Assembly: GCA_963575745.1 (NCBI GenBank)
Contig: CAUYUJ010005670.1
Location: 481,962 to 545,961, forward strand
DNA length: 64,000 nucleotides
Source of the DNA: Prorocentrum cordatum
Lineage: Eukaryota; Sar; Dinophyceae; Prorocentrales; Prorocentraceae
Direction of reading: 5' to 3'
Shown: in pieces, positions 34,612 through 44,802 of the stretch
Layout: the number at the start of each line of letters is the position of its first letter
How positions within the stretch are numbered: position 1 is the stretch's first letter
Program-made: the position numbers and the translations under genes
The notes under the pieces: model-generated
Database searches by the model: none
Told to the model about the DNA's origin: nothing
Seen by the model: only the letters and a program-made list of their open reading frames with translations

Positions 34612-34926
34612 GTCTTAACTCCGTAGCCGCATGGGCAGGCCAGGTGTGCCCGGGCTTCGCCAGGGCCCGGCCGGTGGCCGCCCGCGGGCGCGTCGCGGCA
34701 GCCCCGTGCGCTGGACAGCAGCACCGCTCGCGCCGCAGGGCCTGCACCGCAGAGACTGCACCATTGATGGGGCCCTGGGACACACAAACAAATACACGCA
34801 AACAGCAGGATTCCCCCATCGTTTCCCAGATTTCCTGGGTTGTCGTTTTCCCCCCCACTTCCCATATTTGCCCATGTTTTCCTGGGGATCGGCGATTCAT
34901 TATGTCTGTGTGTTGTTTTCCCTCCT
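34612..34926 (+). repeat. Second X-J block
   Basis: Direct duplicate of 33,130-33,440: X (GCATGGGCAGGCCAGGTGTG...) and J (GGGACACACAAACAAATACA ... GGCGATTCATTATGTCTGTG). Differences are scattered point changes. Confidence 0.75.
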
Positions 34927-34929
34927 GAG

Positions 34930-35150
34930 CCATGCAGTCTGCGCGGCATAACTTGCACCACAGAATTTGCACCACTCAGCTGGCACCTCGTACGTTGCAC
35001 CATACACTGAATGTGCATCCCAAAGTTTGCAACGCACAGCTTGCACCAAATCTATTGCATCACATGCAGTGTACCACATATCTTGCTCCGCGTTACGCAG
35101 CTTACACCACATATTGTAACACATGGACTGGACCACGTACGCTGGCACCA
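34930..35150. repeat. Degenerate ~18-20-bp TTGCACCA repeat
   Basis: (A/T)TTGCACCAC, GTTGCACCATAC, CTTGCACCAAA, TTGCATCACA and similar motifs recur about every 18-20 bp. Confidence 0.55.
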
Positions 35151-35329
35151 TGAATATATTCCCCGCTCAACGAATTTCGCCAGCCCAACGGGTTAGAGGC
35201 GCGCTAAGATCTCCGGTACTGGTAAACAGTACTTCTAACTCGCGCGCGCGAAGCGGCCCCCGGGGGGTCCCCAGACGAAAAGCACCGCGGGAGAAGCCCA
35301 GGCAGTCCGGGTCAGAGATGGCTTTTCTG

Positions 35330-35860
35330 CCGGGTGCGGCCTCTCAGGCGCCCCAGAGCGCTCCAAGAGGACCCCAAGAGGCCCCCAAGACGGTCCAAGA
35401 GGGCTCCGAGTCGCCGACCGATCCGTCCGAAGCGCCCGAAATTGCCTCTAGACGGCCGAAGACGCCTCCAAGTCGCCCCAAGAGGCCTCCGAGAGACGTT
35501 CCCAGAGAGACCCTAGAGGCAAAAGTTCTCGATAGGGGCCCTCTTGGACCTCCCGTAGGGTCCTCTCTTGGACCGTCTTGGGCCCCCGTGGGACCGTCGT
35601 TGGGCCCTCTGGGCCCGTCTTGGGGCCCTGTTGGGTCGTCTTAAATCCTCCTTCGGCCCTTTCGAGGCTGTGAAATTCCTAGGAAACGCACATGCTAAAA
35701 CAGTACAGTTTCCAAAGAGCCCTCTTGGGAGGGCTATTTGGAGGCCCTTGGAGCCCTCTTGGGAGGCCTCTTGGGAGGCCCTCTTGGGAGCCTTCTCAGG
35801 GGGCCTCTTGAGAGGCCTCTCGCGATTTTAGTTTCCTGGAGCCCTCTTGGGAGGCCTCGT
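35330..35860. repeat. Degenerate CCAAGAGG / CCTCTTGG inverted field
   Basis: The left half is rich in CCAAGAGG, CCCCAAGAGGCC; the right half (35,540-35,860) in CCCTCTTGGGAGGCC. Together they form a loose palindrome about 0.5 kb long. Confidence 0.5.
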
Positions 35861-36069
35861 TGAGCCTTCTTGCGGCGTCTTGGGGGCCTCGTGGCCCTTG
35901 TCTTGTTGACGCCACCTTGGGCGTCTTGGAACGCTGTCGGGACAATTTGGGCGGGGCGGTCTTGAGCCGGTCCTTTCGGCCTCTGGAACCGTCCAGGAGC
36001 CCTCGAGGCCCCGCCCTGGAGCTGGGGCGCCCATACGAATCTGAGGCCGTAGTGTGGCCGCCCCAGGCC

Positions 36070-36705
36070 TGAACCGATACATATATATATATATAAATAA
36101 TAATCATAACAATAATAATAGTAATATTCATAAAAATAATAAGCACCTATACATGTCAGTGTGTGTACGTAGGTATGTATGCCTGTACGTATGTATGTAT
36201 GTATGTATGGATGGATGGATGGATGAATGGATGTATGTATGTATGCATGCATGCATGTATGTATGTATGTATGTGTGCATGTATATGTGTATGCATGCAT
36301 GCACGTATGTAGAGTGTGTATGTAGGTAGGTAGGTATGTACGTACGTACGTATGCATATGTGTATGTATGTGTGTATGTGTGCATGTATGTGTGCACCTA
36401 TGTCTGTATGCATGTGTATATATATGTATATCGAGAGCTATGTGTATATGTATGTGTGTGAGTCTGTATATAGAATGCAGGTTTATACCTACAAATAACG
36501 AGATATATGCATATGGATACACACATTAAACGGACATGCGTTCATACATACATATAAATGGACCGACATATAGATGGGTGCATGTGCTGTTATGTCTATA
36601 TATGCCTGTATATGCATACGCATAGATATGAACATATATATATATATGTACATGCATACAGCTGTAGACACATACGTACACATAAACACATGTATTAATA
36701 TAACG
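36070..36705. repeat. (GTAT/GATG)n microsatellite field
   Basis: AATAAT and ATAATA run into GTATGTATG, GGATGGATG, GCATGCATG and TATATG motifs over about 0.6 kb, directly bordering Z2. Confidence 0.8.
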
Positions 36706-36710
36706 GTAGA

Positions 36711-37534
<824 letters not shown>

Positions 37535-37539
37535 GACGA

Positions 37540-37745
37540 TTTAATGCTACCTATATATAATATATACAAATCGATATGTGTAAATAGATCTACGGAGATA
37601 TATAAATACATCTATACGAGTATATCTAGATGTGCGAAGAGTGTGATGCTATATTGATGTGTTGATTGATTGATTGATTGATCGATTAATCGCTGTAGAT
37701 GTATAGCGATAGAGAGATGGCAGATTGAGAACTATATAGATTTCA
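37540..37745. repeat. AT-rich edge with (TTGA)n
   Basis: TATATATAAT, ATATAC and TTGATTGATTGATTGAT. No gene is recognised. Confidence 0.5.
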
Positions 37746-37865
37746 CATAAAATTGGCCGAACGGTCATTGACTGTCCCAAGGCGAGTGGCTGAAGTGAGG
37801 TTCCGCGGTGCGGATTGCTGTTGAATTGAATGTTGGATGTTTTTTGTTGTTTGCTTATTGTCGTC

Positions 37866-38210
37866 GTCCCACCCGCGACACAACCGCGACCCACCCGCGA
37901 CAGACCCGCGATCCACCCCGCGACCCACCCGCGACCCACCAGCGACCCACCCCGCGACACGCCCGCATCCATCCCACGATCCACCCGCGACCCACTCGCG
38001 ACCCACCCGCGACCCACCCCGCGACCCACCCGCGACCCACCCGCGACTCACCCGCGACCCACCCGCGGTCCACCCCTCGACCCACCTGCGATCCACCCCT
38101 CGACCCACCCGCAACCCACCCGCGACGCACCCGCGACCCACCCGCAACCCACGTGCGACCCGCCCGCGACCCACCAGCGACCCGGCCCGCGACCCACCCG
38201 CGAACCACTT
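37866..38210 (+). repeat. 11-bp minisatellite (ACCCACCCGCG)n
   Basis: About 30 units of ACCCACCCGCG with a few ACCCACCAGCG and ACCCCGCG variants. Because 11 is not a multiple of 3, all frames cycle through the same THPRPTRDPPA-type 11-residue repeat and stay open. That is a property of the DNA repeat, not evidence of a protein. Confidence 0.9.
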
Positions 38211-38214
38211 ACGT

Positions 38215-38900
38215 TGCTTTAACGAAAAAGTCGGCGCCTGCGGCGGGCTTGTTGTACAATGTGCAAAAATGAAGCGTCTGTGGCGGGCTTCACAGACGCA
38301 TCTATTCATGCCTATACCTATGGCACACTGGCGCGCCAGCTCGAGCGCATGTCGGACTTGCTGCGAGCGCGCAGCGCAACGCTCTGAACAAGAGAGCAAT
38401 CAGAAGACGATGAGCACCCCGTGCGCGCGGAGCCCTGCAGAAAGCGCAGTGGAGGAGGGAATCGAGCGGTGCACAATTTGCCAATTGCTCAGCGATTGCC
38501 GGGGGGTTGGCCGTCGGGGTCCTGAAATGCTGTTCCCCACCGCGGCAGAAGGGTCGAGGAAACGCAAGACTCCAGCATGCTGGAACTCGGGTTTGACGAG
38601 GCTTTTTGACGAGCGCGTCCTGGGTTGTGACGGTCCAGTGTTTGCGGAATGTCTGCAGCGGGAGCTCGCGTCAAATTTCAGACTGGGTCTCGTCATTTTC
38701 ATGATAGCCCCGTCAGGCCAATCCGAGTCCCTCGAACCCGCTCTTACGTCTCCCCGACAGGGCAGCGAGGCCAGCCGCGTCGCGCGCAGCGCGCAGGGTC
38801 GCGAAGCGGAGCGGGGGGCGGGCGTCCTTCACAAAATCGACCTTCCTCTCCACCCTGGTCTTCTCCAGTCTCTTTTCTATCTCCTGGCCCGCCCGCGGCG
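38215..38900. other. No gene seen
   Basis: Includes a short hairpin AAGCGTCTGTGGCGGGCTTC next to ACAGACGC (38,272-38,300). The long open frame entering from the minisatellite has no recognised domain. Confidence 0.35.
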
Positions 38901-38904
38901 TCGC

Positions 38905-39080
38905 TCTGCCTCCTCCTCCTCTTCATCTTCATCCTCGTCCTCCTCCTCCTCCTCCTCCTCCTCCTCCTCCTCCTCCTCCTCCCCCTCCTCCTCATCCTGC
39001 TCCCTTCCTCCTCCTCCCCTCCTCCTCCTCCTCCTCCTCCCCTCCTCCTCCTCCTCCTCCTCCTCCTCCTCCTCCAACAT
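38905..39080. repeat. (CTC)n tract
   Basis: CTC/TCC triplets with CCCC interruptions. Confidence 0.85.
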
Positions 39081-39375
39081 TTGTCCACAGGATCTGGGTC
39101 TGCTCGCGTGCTGCTGCCGGAGCGTGCTGCCATCGCCCCCCAGACTTTCCTGGACAGCAGTACGAGGAGCGTGGACGCTGGCGGTGGGACTCCCCCCTTT
39201 GAGCTTGCTTCGGGCCTCTTCCAACACCCTGCAGAGTTGGACCCCCCCCCCTTCGCCGACCATGGGAGCGGGGACGACGGAGTGCGCTTACGAGTTTCCC
39301 CTGACGGCTTCGAGGCCGAAAGCTTGGATGCCCCACCTACCGACTCCCTCAGCATGTGGGGACACTTTTTTATTT

Positions 39376-39584
39376 TGGACGCCCGAAATGGGTACAGAAA
39401 GAATGGGTACAATGCCCAACAACAAATGTTGTCCCAAACCAACAGCGGCCGCTGTTGGGCAGGCGGCCTGCTGTCTCCAATGGACATAGGCCGCGGCGGC
39501 GCGGACAGCGAGTCCTGTTCAAAGTGGGCAGGAACTGCTGTTGGGCATTGTACCCAGTCTTTCCGTGCCCATCTCGGGCGTCCA
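39376..39584. mobile_element. TIR element family A, intact copy A1
   Basis: 209 bp with ~50-bp TIRs. Left TGGACGCCCGAAATGGGTAC, AGAAAGAATGGGTACAATGC pairs with the complement of the right end (TGGACGCCCGAGATGGGCAC, GGAAAGACTGGGTACAATGC). The middle has further symmetry (CAACAGCGGCCGCTGTTG). Possible ATTT-type target duplication. Non-coding. A2 is at 58,202-58,619. Confidence 0.75.
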
Positions 39585-39629
39585 GATTTATGGACGGGTC
39601 GTGCACGCGGAGAGTGGCGCGAGCGTCCA

Positions 39630-40240
39630 ACAGGGCAGGCTGGGGCTTAGCCATGCTTGGGCCGTCTGGCCACGTGCTTTCGATGGCCCAGGGCCCTGTC
39701 TGGGACAGCTGCCCTCGGACTCCCCAGGCTGGCGAGTTCACGTCGTATGCGATGGCGGGTGCCGCCGCGCCAGGCCCTTCTCGGCTTGGGTCGTGGTGGC
39801 GACAGCAATCTCGGTCGGGCATGAGAAGGCTTGCGCACATCGGGCCCTCGATGATCCTGACGTCGACGAGACCGAGCGCTTTTGGCGTTCCTGGAATGAC
39901 GCGGCCGACCGAGCAGCGAAGCCTGGGACCGACGTGCACCCCCAGCCCTCGGAGAGGATCGCCTCCGACGGCCGGACGGTCCAGAGCGCTCTGTACGCTG
40001 TGCGCCTTGCTGCCTCTCGTCTGCCCCCTCTGGCCCCGCACCGACTTGTTGGACTTGTTGGGGCGTGGAGTGGCGCTCCAAGCATGGCAAGGTTCCTCGG
40101 GAGGTCCCCCCCGTTCCATCAGTGGCTGTGGATGGGCCCGCCGACGGGATCCCACCGTTTCTGGCAGTGCCAGGTGGGTTTGCGTTCCTCCCGAAGCGAG
40201 GGCCACGTCGAGCCTCCCCCCCTCCAGGCCACTGCAAGCA
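39630..40240 (+). pseudogene. Frameshifted RNase H remnant of a LINE
   Basis: Plus-strand pieces in two frames assemble into an RNase H order. The first frame gives GWGLAMLGPSGHVLSMAQGP, then TPQAGEFTSYAMA (the strand-1/2 region and catalytic-Glu helix). The second gives KACAHRALDDPDVDETERFW, then NDAADRAAKPGTDVHPQPS (the catalytic-loop His and the N-x-A-AD-x-AA helix). The switch lies between about 39,740 and 39,830. A downstream stretch HQWLWMG...HRFWQCQ resembles the start of a Cys-rich LINE tail with one Cys lost. The fragment sits between elements A1 and B1 and has no RT. Decayed; function lost by inference. Confidence 0.5.
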
Positions 40241-40253
40241 GGCCCCTAGGATG

Positions 40254-40460
40254 CTTGGAGGCCTGGAAATAGGCACCAACACCAAGACAGAGGGGGCTGC
40301 CTCCACAGGGGGGAGGTGATCCTAGATTTCGGTGTTGGTGGTAATACTTCGGTCACCTTGGAAGCCAGAATATTACCACCATTACCGAGATTGGGATCTT
40401 CTTACCTCGGTGGAGGAACAGCGCCAATATTGGTGTTGGTGTCAACCTCTAGGCCTGCGA
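40254..40460. mobile_element. TIR element family B, copy B1
   Basis: ~207 bp. Left TTGGAGGCCTGGAAATAGGC, ACCAACACC pairs with the complement of the right end (TCGCAGGCCTAGAGGTTGAC, ACCAACACC). Flanks GATGC and GATGT suggest a 4-5-bp target duplication. Interior GATTTCGGTGTTGGTGGTAA and its partner near 40,370 add a second inverted pair. Non-coding. Confidence 0.7.
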
Positions 40461-40772
40461 GATGTGTGTCCAGACCTTGGGGGACCTCAATCACGAGTGC
40501 GTTTCATTTGGTCTGACTGTTCCAACTTGCAACGACCCGCTAGTGGTCGCGTGTGCCGCATGCGAATGCTGCTCGTCTGGAGCTCGTCTGGCCAAGCTGG
40601 GCGAGCAGTGTACGGTCCCACGTTTCGACCCTCGGACAGGAAAGAGAAGGCAACCAGGCAAGTTGGAACAGAACATGCAGGGGACTCAACCCCAAAGACC
40701 ATGTAATCATACTGCTTCTGATACGTTCAGTGTGCTTAAGTATACAGCGCAACGGTCGTGCTCAAACGATAA

Positions 40773-41480
40773 CCTCCTCCTCCTCCTCCTCCTCCTCCTC
40801 CTCCTCCTCCTCCTCCTCCTCCTCCTCCTCCTCCTCCTCCTCCTCCTCCTCCTCCTCCTCCTCCTCCTCCCGCATCCTGCTCCGCCCCCCCCCCCTCCCC
40901 CTTCCGCCTGCTCCACCGTCTCTCCCTCGCTCCTGCCCTCCTCCTGTTCTTCTCCCTTCCCCTACCCTCCGCCCGTGTGAGGGAAGTGAAGACTTGCACC
41001 ACCGTGTCACGCCAGCGAGCTCAGTGAAAACTGGTGAAGCAACGGACGACATGGCGCTTACATGGAAGCGGCGCTCTGGCATCGTGTCACGATGTGCCAC
41101 GCCGAATGCCAGCCCGCGCAGAGCTGGAGATAACCCCACCCGTCTCCCCGCCCAGTGCCCCTCCTGTCCCCATAGCCTCCTCCTTCCTCCTCCTCCCATT
41201 TCCTCCTTCTTCTCGTCCCTCCTGCTCCTCATTCCTCCTCCTCCTTCTCCTCCTTATCGCCATCGTCATCGTCCTCATTCTTCTCCACCGTCATCGTCCT
41301 CGCCCTCCAGCGACTTCCCCTCCTCGGGGGAGGCTCCTCCTCCACGTCTTCCTCCTTTCCGCCCTGTGACCTTTTGCCTCCTCTCTCTCCTCCTCTTCCT
41401 CCTCCGCCTCCGCCTCCGCCTCCGCCTCCTCCTCCTCCTCCTCCTCATCCTCCTCCTTCTCGGTGGAGGTCCTTTTTCCC
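40773..41480. repeat. (CTC)n tract and pyrimidine-rich region
   Basis: Nearly pure (CTC)n at 40,773-40,870. CT-rich sequence with unique inserts follows, then CTC and CCGCCT triplets at 41,380-41,460. Confidence 0.8.
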
Positions 41481-41699
41481 CCGAAGGCCAGGGCCAAACC
41501 CTGGAAAACAGCCACGTGGGTAGAGGGGCCGGGCCCTGGAGCCGAAAAGGCCCGACCATGGCAACGAGAGGGGGCCGAGAAGTCAAGTCGGCCGCACTGC
41601 GGAGACCGCTCGGCCGTGACCTCGCCTCACAGATTATGAAGAGACTTGAGCTTCCAAGGGGCACGATCCATCACACATCGCACAAAGGGTTCGAGCTCC

Positions 41700-41960
41700 C
41701 AGAGGAGGAGGAGGAGGAGGAGGAGGAGGAGGAGGACGGGGAGGAATAGGGAACAGGAGGAGGAAGAAGAGGAGGAGTGATAAGACAAGGAGAAGATGGG
41801 AGGAGGAGCGATGGGAGGAGGGAGAGGAGGGCGAGGAGGAGGAGGAGGAAGAGGAATAGGAGGGGGAGGAGGCATAGGAGGAGGAGGAGGAGGCATAAGA
41901 AATATGATGAGGAGGACGAACAGGAGGAAGAGGACGAGGGCGAGGACGACAAAGAGGCGG
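41700..41960. repeat. (GAG)n tract
   Basis: GAG/GGA triplets with short interruptions. Confidence 0.8.
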
Positions 41961-42186
41961 ACGACAATGACGACGGCGGCGACGATGACGAGAACGACGG
42001 CCGAAACGTCCGAGGGCGCCTTGTCTTTGGCGACATTGCGCATGAGTATTCTCACGGACTCGTCCTTCGGGAGCGCGGGGGTGGAAAGCGCGGGAGGGCG
42101 AGGACGATTCGGGACCCGGTCCTGCAACGCTGCGACGCAACATAGAGGACAGACAGGCAGACAGACAAACAGACAGGAAAAAACAG

Positions 42187-42199
42187 AGGGTGGTGATGG

Positions 42200-42241
<42 letters not shown>

Positions 42242-42242
42242 C

Positions 42243-42281
<39 letters not shown>

Positions 42282-42546
42282 TATGATGATGACGATGATG
42301 ACGACGATGACGATGCTGGTGATGATGATAATGACGATGATGGTGGTGATGATGATGACGATGACGATGGTGTTGATGTTAATACTGCTGCTGATGATGA
42401 TGATAACGGTGATGCTGAAGATGATGATGCCGATGCTGGTAATAATGGATGATGGTGGATGATGATGGTGGTGCTGATGATGCGGATAATGGTGGCGATG
42501 ATGATGTTAATAATGCGGATGATGCTGACGATGATGATGATACCCC

Positions 42547-42604
<58 letters not shown>

Positions 42605-42690
42605 TGGATGGATGGATGGATGGATGTGGTGATGATGGTGGTGATGATGATAATGGTGGTGGTGGTGATGAATATGCTGCTGTTGATGAT
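42187..42690. repeat. (GAT)n tract
   Basis: GATGAT with ACGATG and GGTGATG variants. Pure runs at 42,205-42,280 and 42,549-42,600, then (GGAT)n. Confidence 0.85.
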
Positions 42691-42839
42691 GGTGATCAGG
42701 ATGAAGAGGATAAACCAAACTCGGATTTGAATGACAAACGAAAACAACATTACAACCTCAGCAAAACACCCTCATAGCAGCAAAGGCGGAAGGAGGCGGG
42801 TCGAGCAGCAGGTCGGCTGGTGAAAACGTGCACTCCTGG

Positions 42840-43190
42840 GTGTCCCTCGGGACTCATAGGCGTGACAAGGGTGAGATCACGGCCATGTGCACCGTAGTAA
42901 ATTAGGCTTACAAGGGATCGTGGCAGTGTGACAGAGGTGAGAGCACGGCCATGTGCACCGTTGTGGGTTGTTGAGTAAGGAGTCGTGACCGCGCGACAGA
43001 GGTACGTAAAGGCAAGGCCATGTGCACCGTACTGTATTTTTGTCGCAGGGATCGTGCACATTTCAACGAGCCCGCACAGGGGCGAGAGCACGGCCGCGTG
43101 CATCTGAAGGTACTCTGTGCCAGGGATCGTGTCTGATTCACAGGAGGCCGCGGCCAACCGGGCCAAACGTGTAGCCGGCACTGAGGCGAG
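42840..43190 (+). repeat. Tandem array, unit 65-76 bp
   Basis: CACGGCCATGTGCACCGT-type cores at 42,879, 42,944, 43,013 and 43,089, each followed by AGGGATCGTG or GTCGTGACC. About five degenerate units. Confidence 0.65.
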
Positions 43191-43242
43191 ATCACGATTC
43201 CAGAAGACCAGGTGTGGAGGTCTCAGCAGGCGAGGCGGCTGC

Positions 43243-43372
43243 CTTGCCATCGCTCGGACGTCCATTCCCCGTGCATGATTCGGTTTCGTGCGTGTGTCTT
43301 CTGGGTCGATGATCCAAGATGCTCCTCGATGGCGTTCGCCGATAAAAAATGCACACGTCCGAGCGATGCCAA
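43243..43372. mobile_element. TIR element family D, copy D1
   Basis: 130 bp. CTTGCCATCGCTCGGACGT at the left mirrors ACGTCCGAGCGATGCCAAG at the right. GCTGC occurs at both flanks (43,238-43,242; 43,373-43,377), a likely target duplication. Partial relatives: 43,632-43,690 and 52,815-52,923. Confidence 0.65.
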
Positions 43373-43474
43373 GCTGCTGGCACCAGGCGGGTGGGAGCTC
43401 CCCATTCTCTCTGTGGGACTCGTATGTGGTCCCTCTGTAGCACTGAGGAGCCTTCTAACGAAACGCTATTGAGG

Positions 43475-43690
43475 ATCTCGGGAAGAGGAGGAGGAGCAGG
43501 AGGAGGAGGAGGAAGTGGGAGAGGAGGAGAAACAGGAGGCGGCATGAGGAAAAGAGAACATAAAGAGGATATGAAAGGAGGAAGGGAAGGGCGGGGGGAA
43601 GAGGGGAGTGGAACATTGGGGCGGAGGAGGATCAGGAGATGCTCCTCGACGGCCCCCGCCGAGAAAAAAAACGCACACGTCCGAGCGCTA
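43475..43690. other. (GAG)n tract and partial family D end
   Basis: GAG-rich run to 43,630, then the right half of family D (AGATGCTCCTCGACGGC ... CGCACACGTCCGAGCG). Confidence 0.55.
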
Positions 43691-43885
43691 CCATGGAAAA
43701 GAAATGTCGGAGGCTCGAGCGGATTTCTGGGGCGACGCTGCCCCCCCCCCGTGGCGCGGCGCGGAGAGCGCTGGGGGGGGCGCGCCGAAGGCGCCGCCAC
43801 GTGGGTCTGGCGCCGGCCCGAGAGACCCGAGCGGGCCTCCGGAAGTTGTTGTGGAGTGTCGTTCTGCTGCTCCTCGGGGCACAGT
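43690..43885. mobile_element. Degraded hairpin element, copy T3
   Basis: Keeps the family T order: GGAGGCTCGAGCGGATTTCT, GC-rich centre with GGCGCGCCGAAGGCGCCGCC, then CCGAGAGACCCGAGCGGGCC and TCCGGAA. Terminal GGGGAAC motifs are eroded. Confidence 0.45.
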
Positions 43886-43899
43886 GCAGTCGGCCCGCA

Positions 43900-44060
43900 T
43901 CATAAGGACACGCGATAAGGATGCAAAGGCCTTGGACGCCCATTTCGAAGCGTTTCGAGCGGGGCGCGGCCAACGAAAGTGGCCAAGGATGGACCGAGGA
44001 TGCAAGGATGCAAGGGTACCCTTGGGAGGGCTGCCCATCCTTACTATGCGGGTTGACTGT
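43900..44060 (+). repeat. Repeat family K, copy 3
   Basis: ATAAGGACACGCGATAAGGA, TGCAAAGGCCTTGGACGCCC ... CCCATCCTTACTATGCGGGT, TGACTGTAC. It directly follows T3. Confidence 0.55.
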
Positions 44061-44488
44061 ACAATAGGAGCTCGACCACAAGAAACCTGCCACAAGAAAC
44101 CCAACCCTGAGACCCCAGGACGTACATTGATCTTTGGTGTGGGAGCGTCACGCTCTCCAGAGCAAAACCATCGAATCCCGAGACACCCAGGGCGCCCTGG
44201 AGGCAAGCAGGGTGTTCCTTGGCATGCGTTTTTACTGGATTAGTCTGGTCAGGCTCGGCGAGCATTTCCCGACCAGCCACAGCGGGGAGAGCCGCCCAGA
44301 CGAGGTCCGAGGATCGAGCCGCATCGCCGATGTATCGGTGATGCGGCGCGATTCTCGGACTCTGACTGCGCGGACCCCAAAGGAGGCCTCTATCCCCCCC
44401 CTGAAAGACCTATCGTATCGACGACCTCTCAGGAGTGATGCCGAAACTGGGCCCCCTAAGGAGGGGGGGCGAGGAACAGCCACCCTCC
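44060..44488. other. Left flank of the retrotransposon, small hairpin only
   Basis: No gene is recognised. A 13-bp stem (CCGCATCGCCGAT at 44,319-44,331 with ATCGGTGATGCGG at 44,334-44,346, one mismatch) has a 2-nt loop. The ACAAGAAACC direct repeat lies at 44,080-44,100. Confidence 0.4.
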
Positions 44489-44493
44489 CCCGT
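44489..44493. repeat. Target-site duplication CCCGT, left
   Basis: CCCGT immediately outside the left LTR matches CCCGT at 51,400-51,404. Five bases is the usual copia integration stagger. Confidence 0.9.
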
Positions 44494-44582
44494 TGCAACG
44501 CTCCTTTGACACAAATGAGCTGCGGACGTCAAACGATATCGATAAGAACAGATACCACTGATTGTGCACGTGAAGGGAAACA
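44494..44582 (-). repeat. 3' LTR, 89 bp
   Basis: Plus-strand TGCAACGCTCCTTTGACACA ... GTGAAGGGAAACA, i.e. TGTTTCCC...GTTGCA in element orientation, with canonical TG/CA ends. Identical to 51,311-51,399. Very short for a copia LTR, leaving little room for promoter and polyadenylation signals. Confidence 0.95.
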
Positions 44583-44592
44583 CCCCCTCTCG
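44583..44592 (-). promoter_or_regulatory. Polypurine tract (plus-strand primer)
   Basis: CCCCCTCTCG on the plus strand, i.e. CGAGAGGGGG in element orientation, directly abuts the TG of the 3' LTR. That is the expected position and composition of the second-strand primer. Confidence 0.8.
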
Positions 44593-44802
44593 GACGCAGC
44601 GGACAGCGGGCCAAAGCCCCACTCCCGCGGCGTCAAGGCCGCGCGTGCCTGCAGGCCTCTCGCCCGCCAGGTCCGTGCACGGCCGACCACTCTCAATGCA
44701 CATCGTCCGCAACTCCCGCCTCAGTGCGGGACATCTAGGTCCGTGGAAAAGAAAAGGCAAGAAAAGAAAACTCATGCATCTGCCTGGCGCCACACACACG
44801 CC

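Noticed and set aside
34615-34640. Spliced-leader-like CTCCGTAGCCGCATGG
   Set aside because: It matches only the first few bases of the dinoflagellate leader. It is part of repeat block X and is followed by no donor site.
37837-39489. A 550-residue open frame on the plus strand
   Set aside because: The first third is the 11-bp minisatellite and the last third a CTC tract plus element A1. The middle has no recognised domain.
42187-42600. Poly-Asp protein encoded by (GAT)n
   Set aside because: Simple repeat with pure and degenerate runs; no flanking coding sequence.
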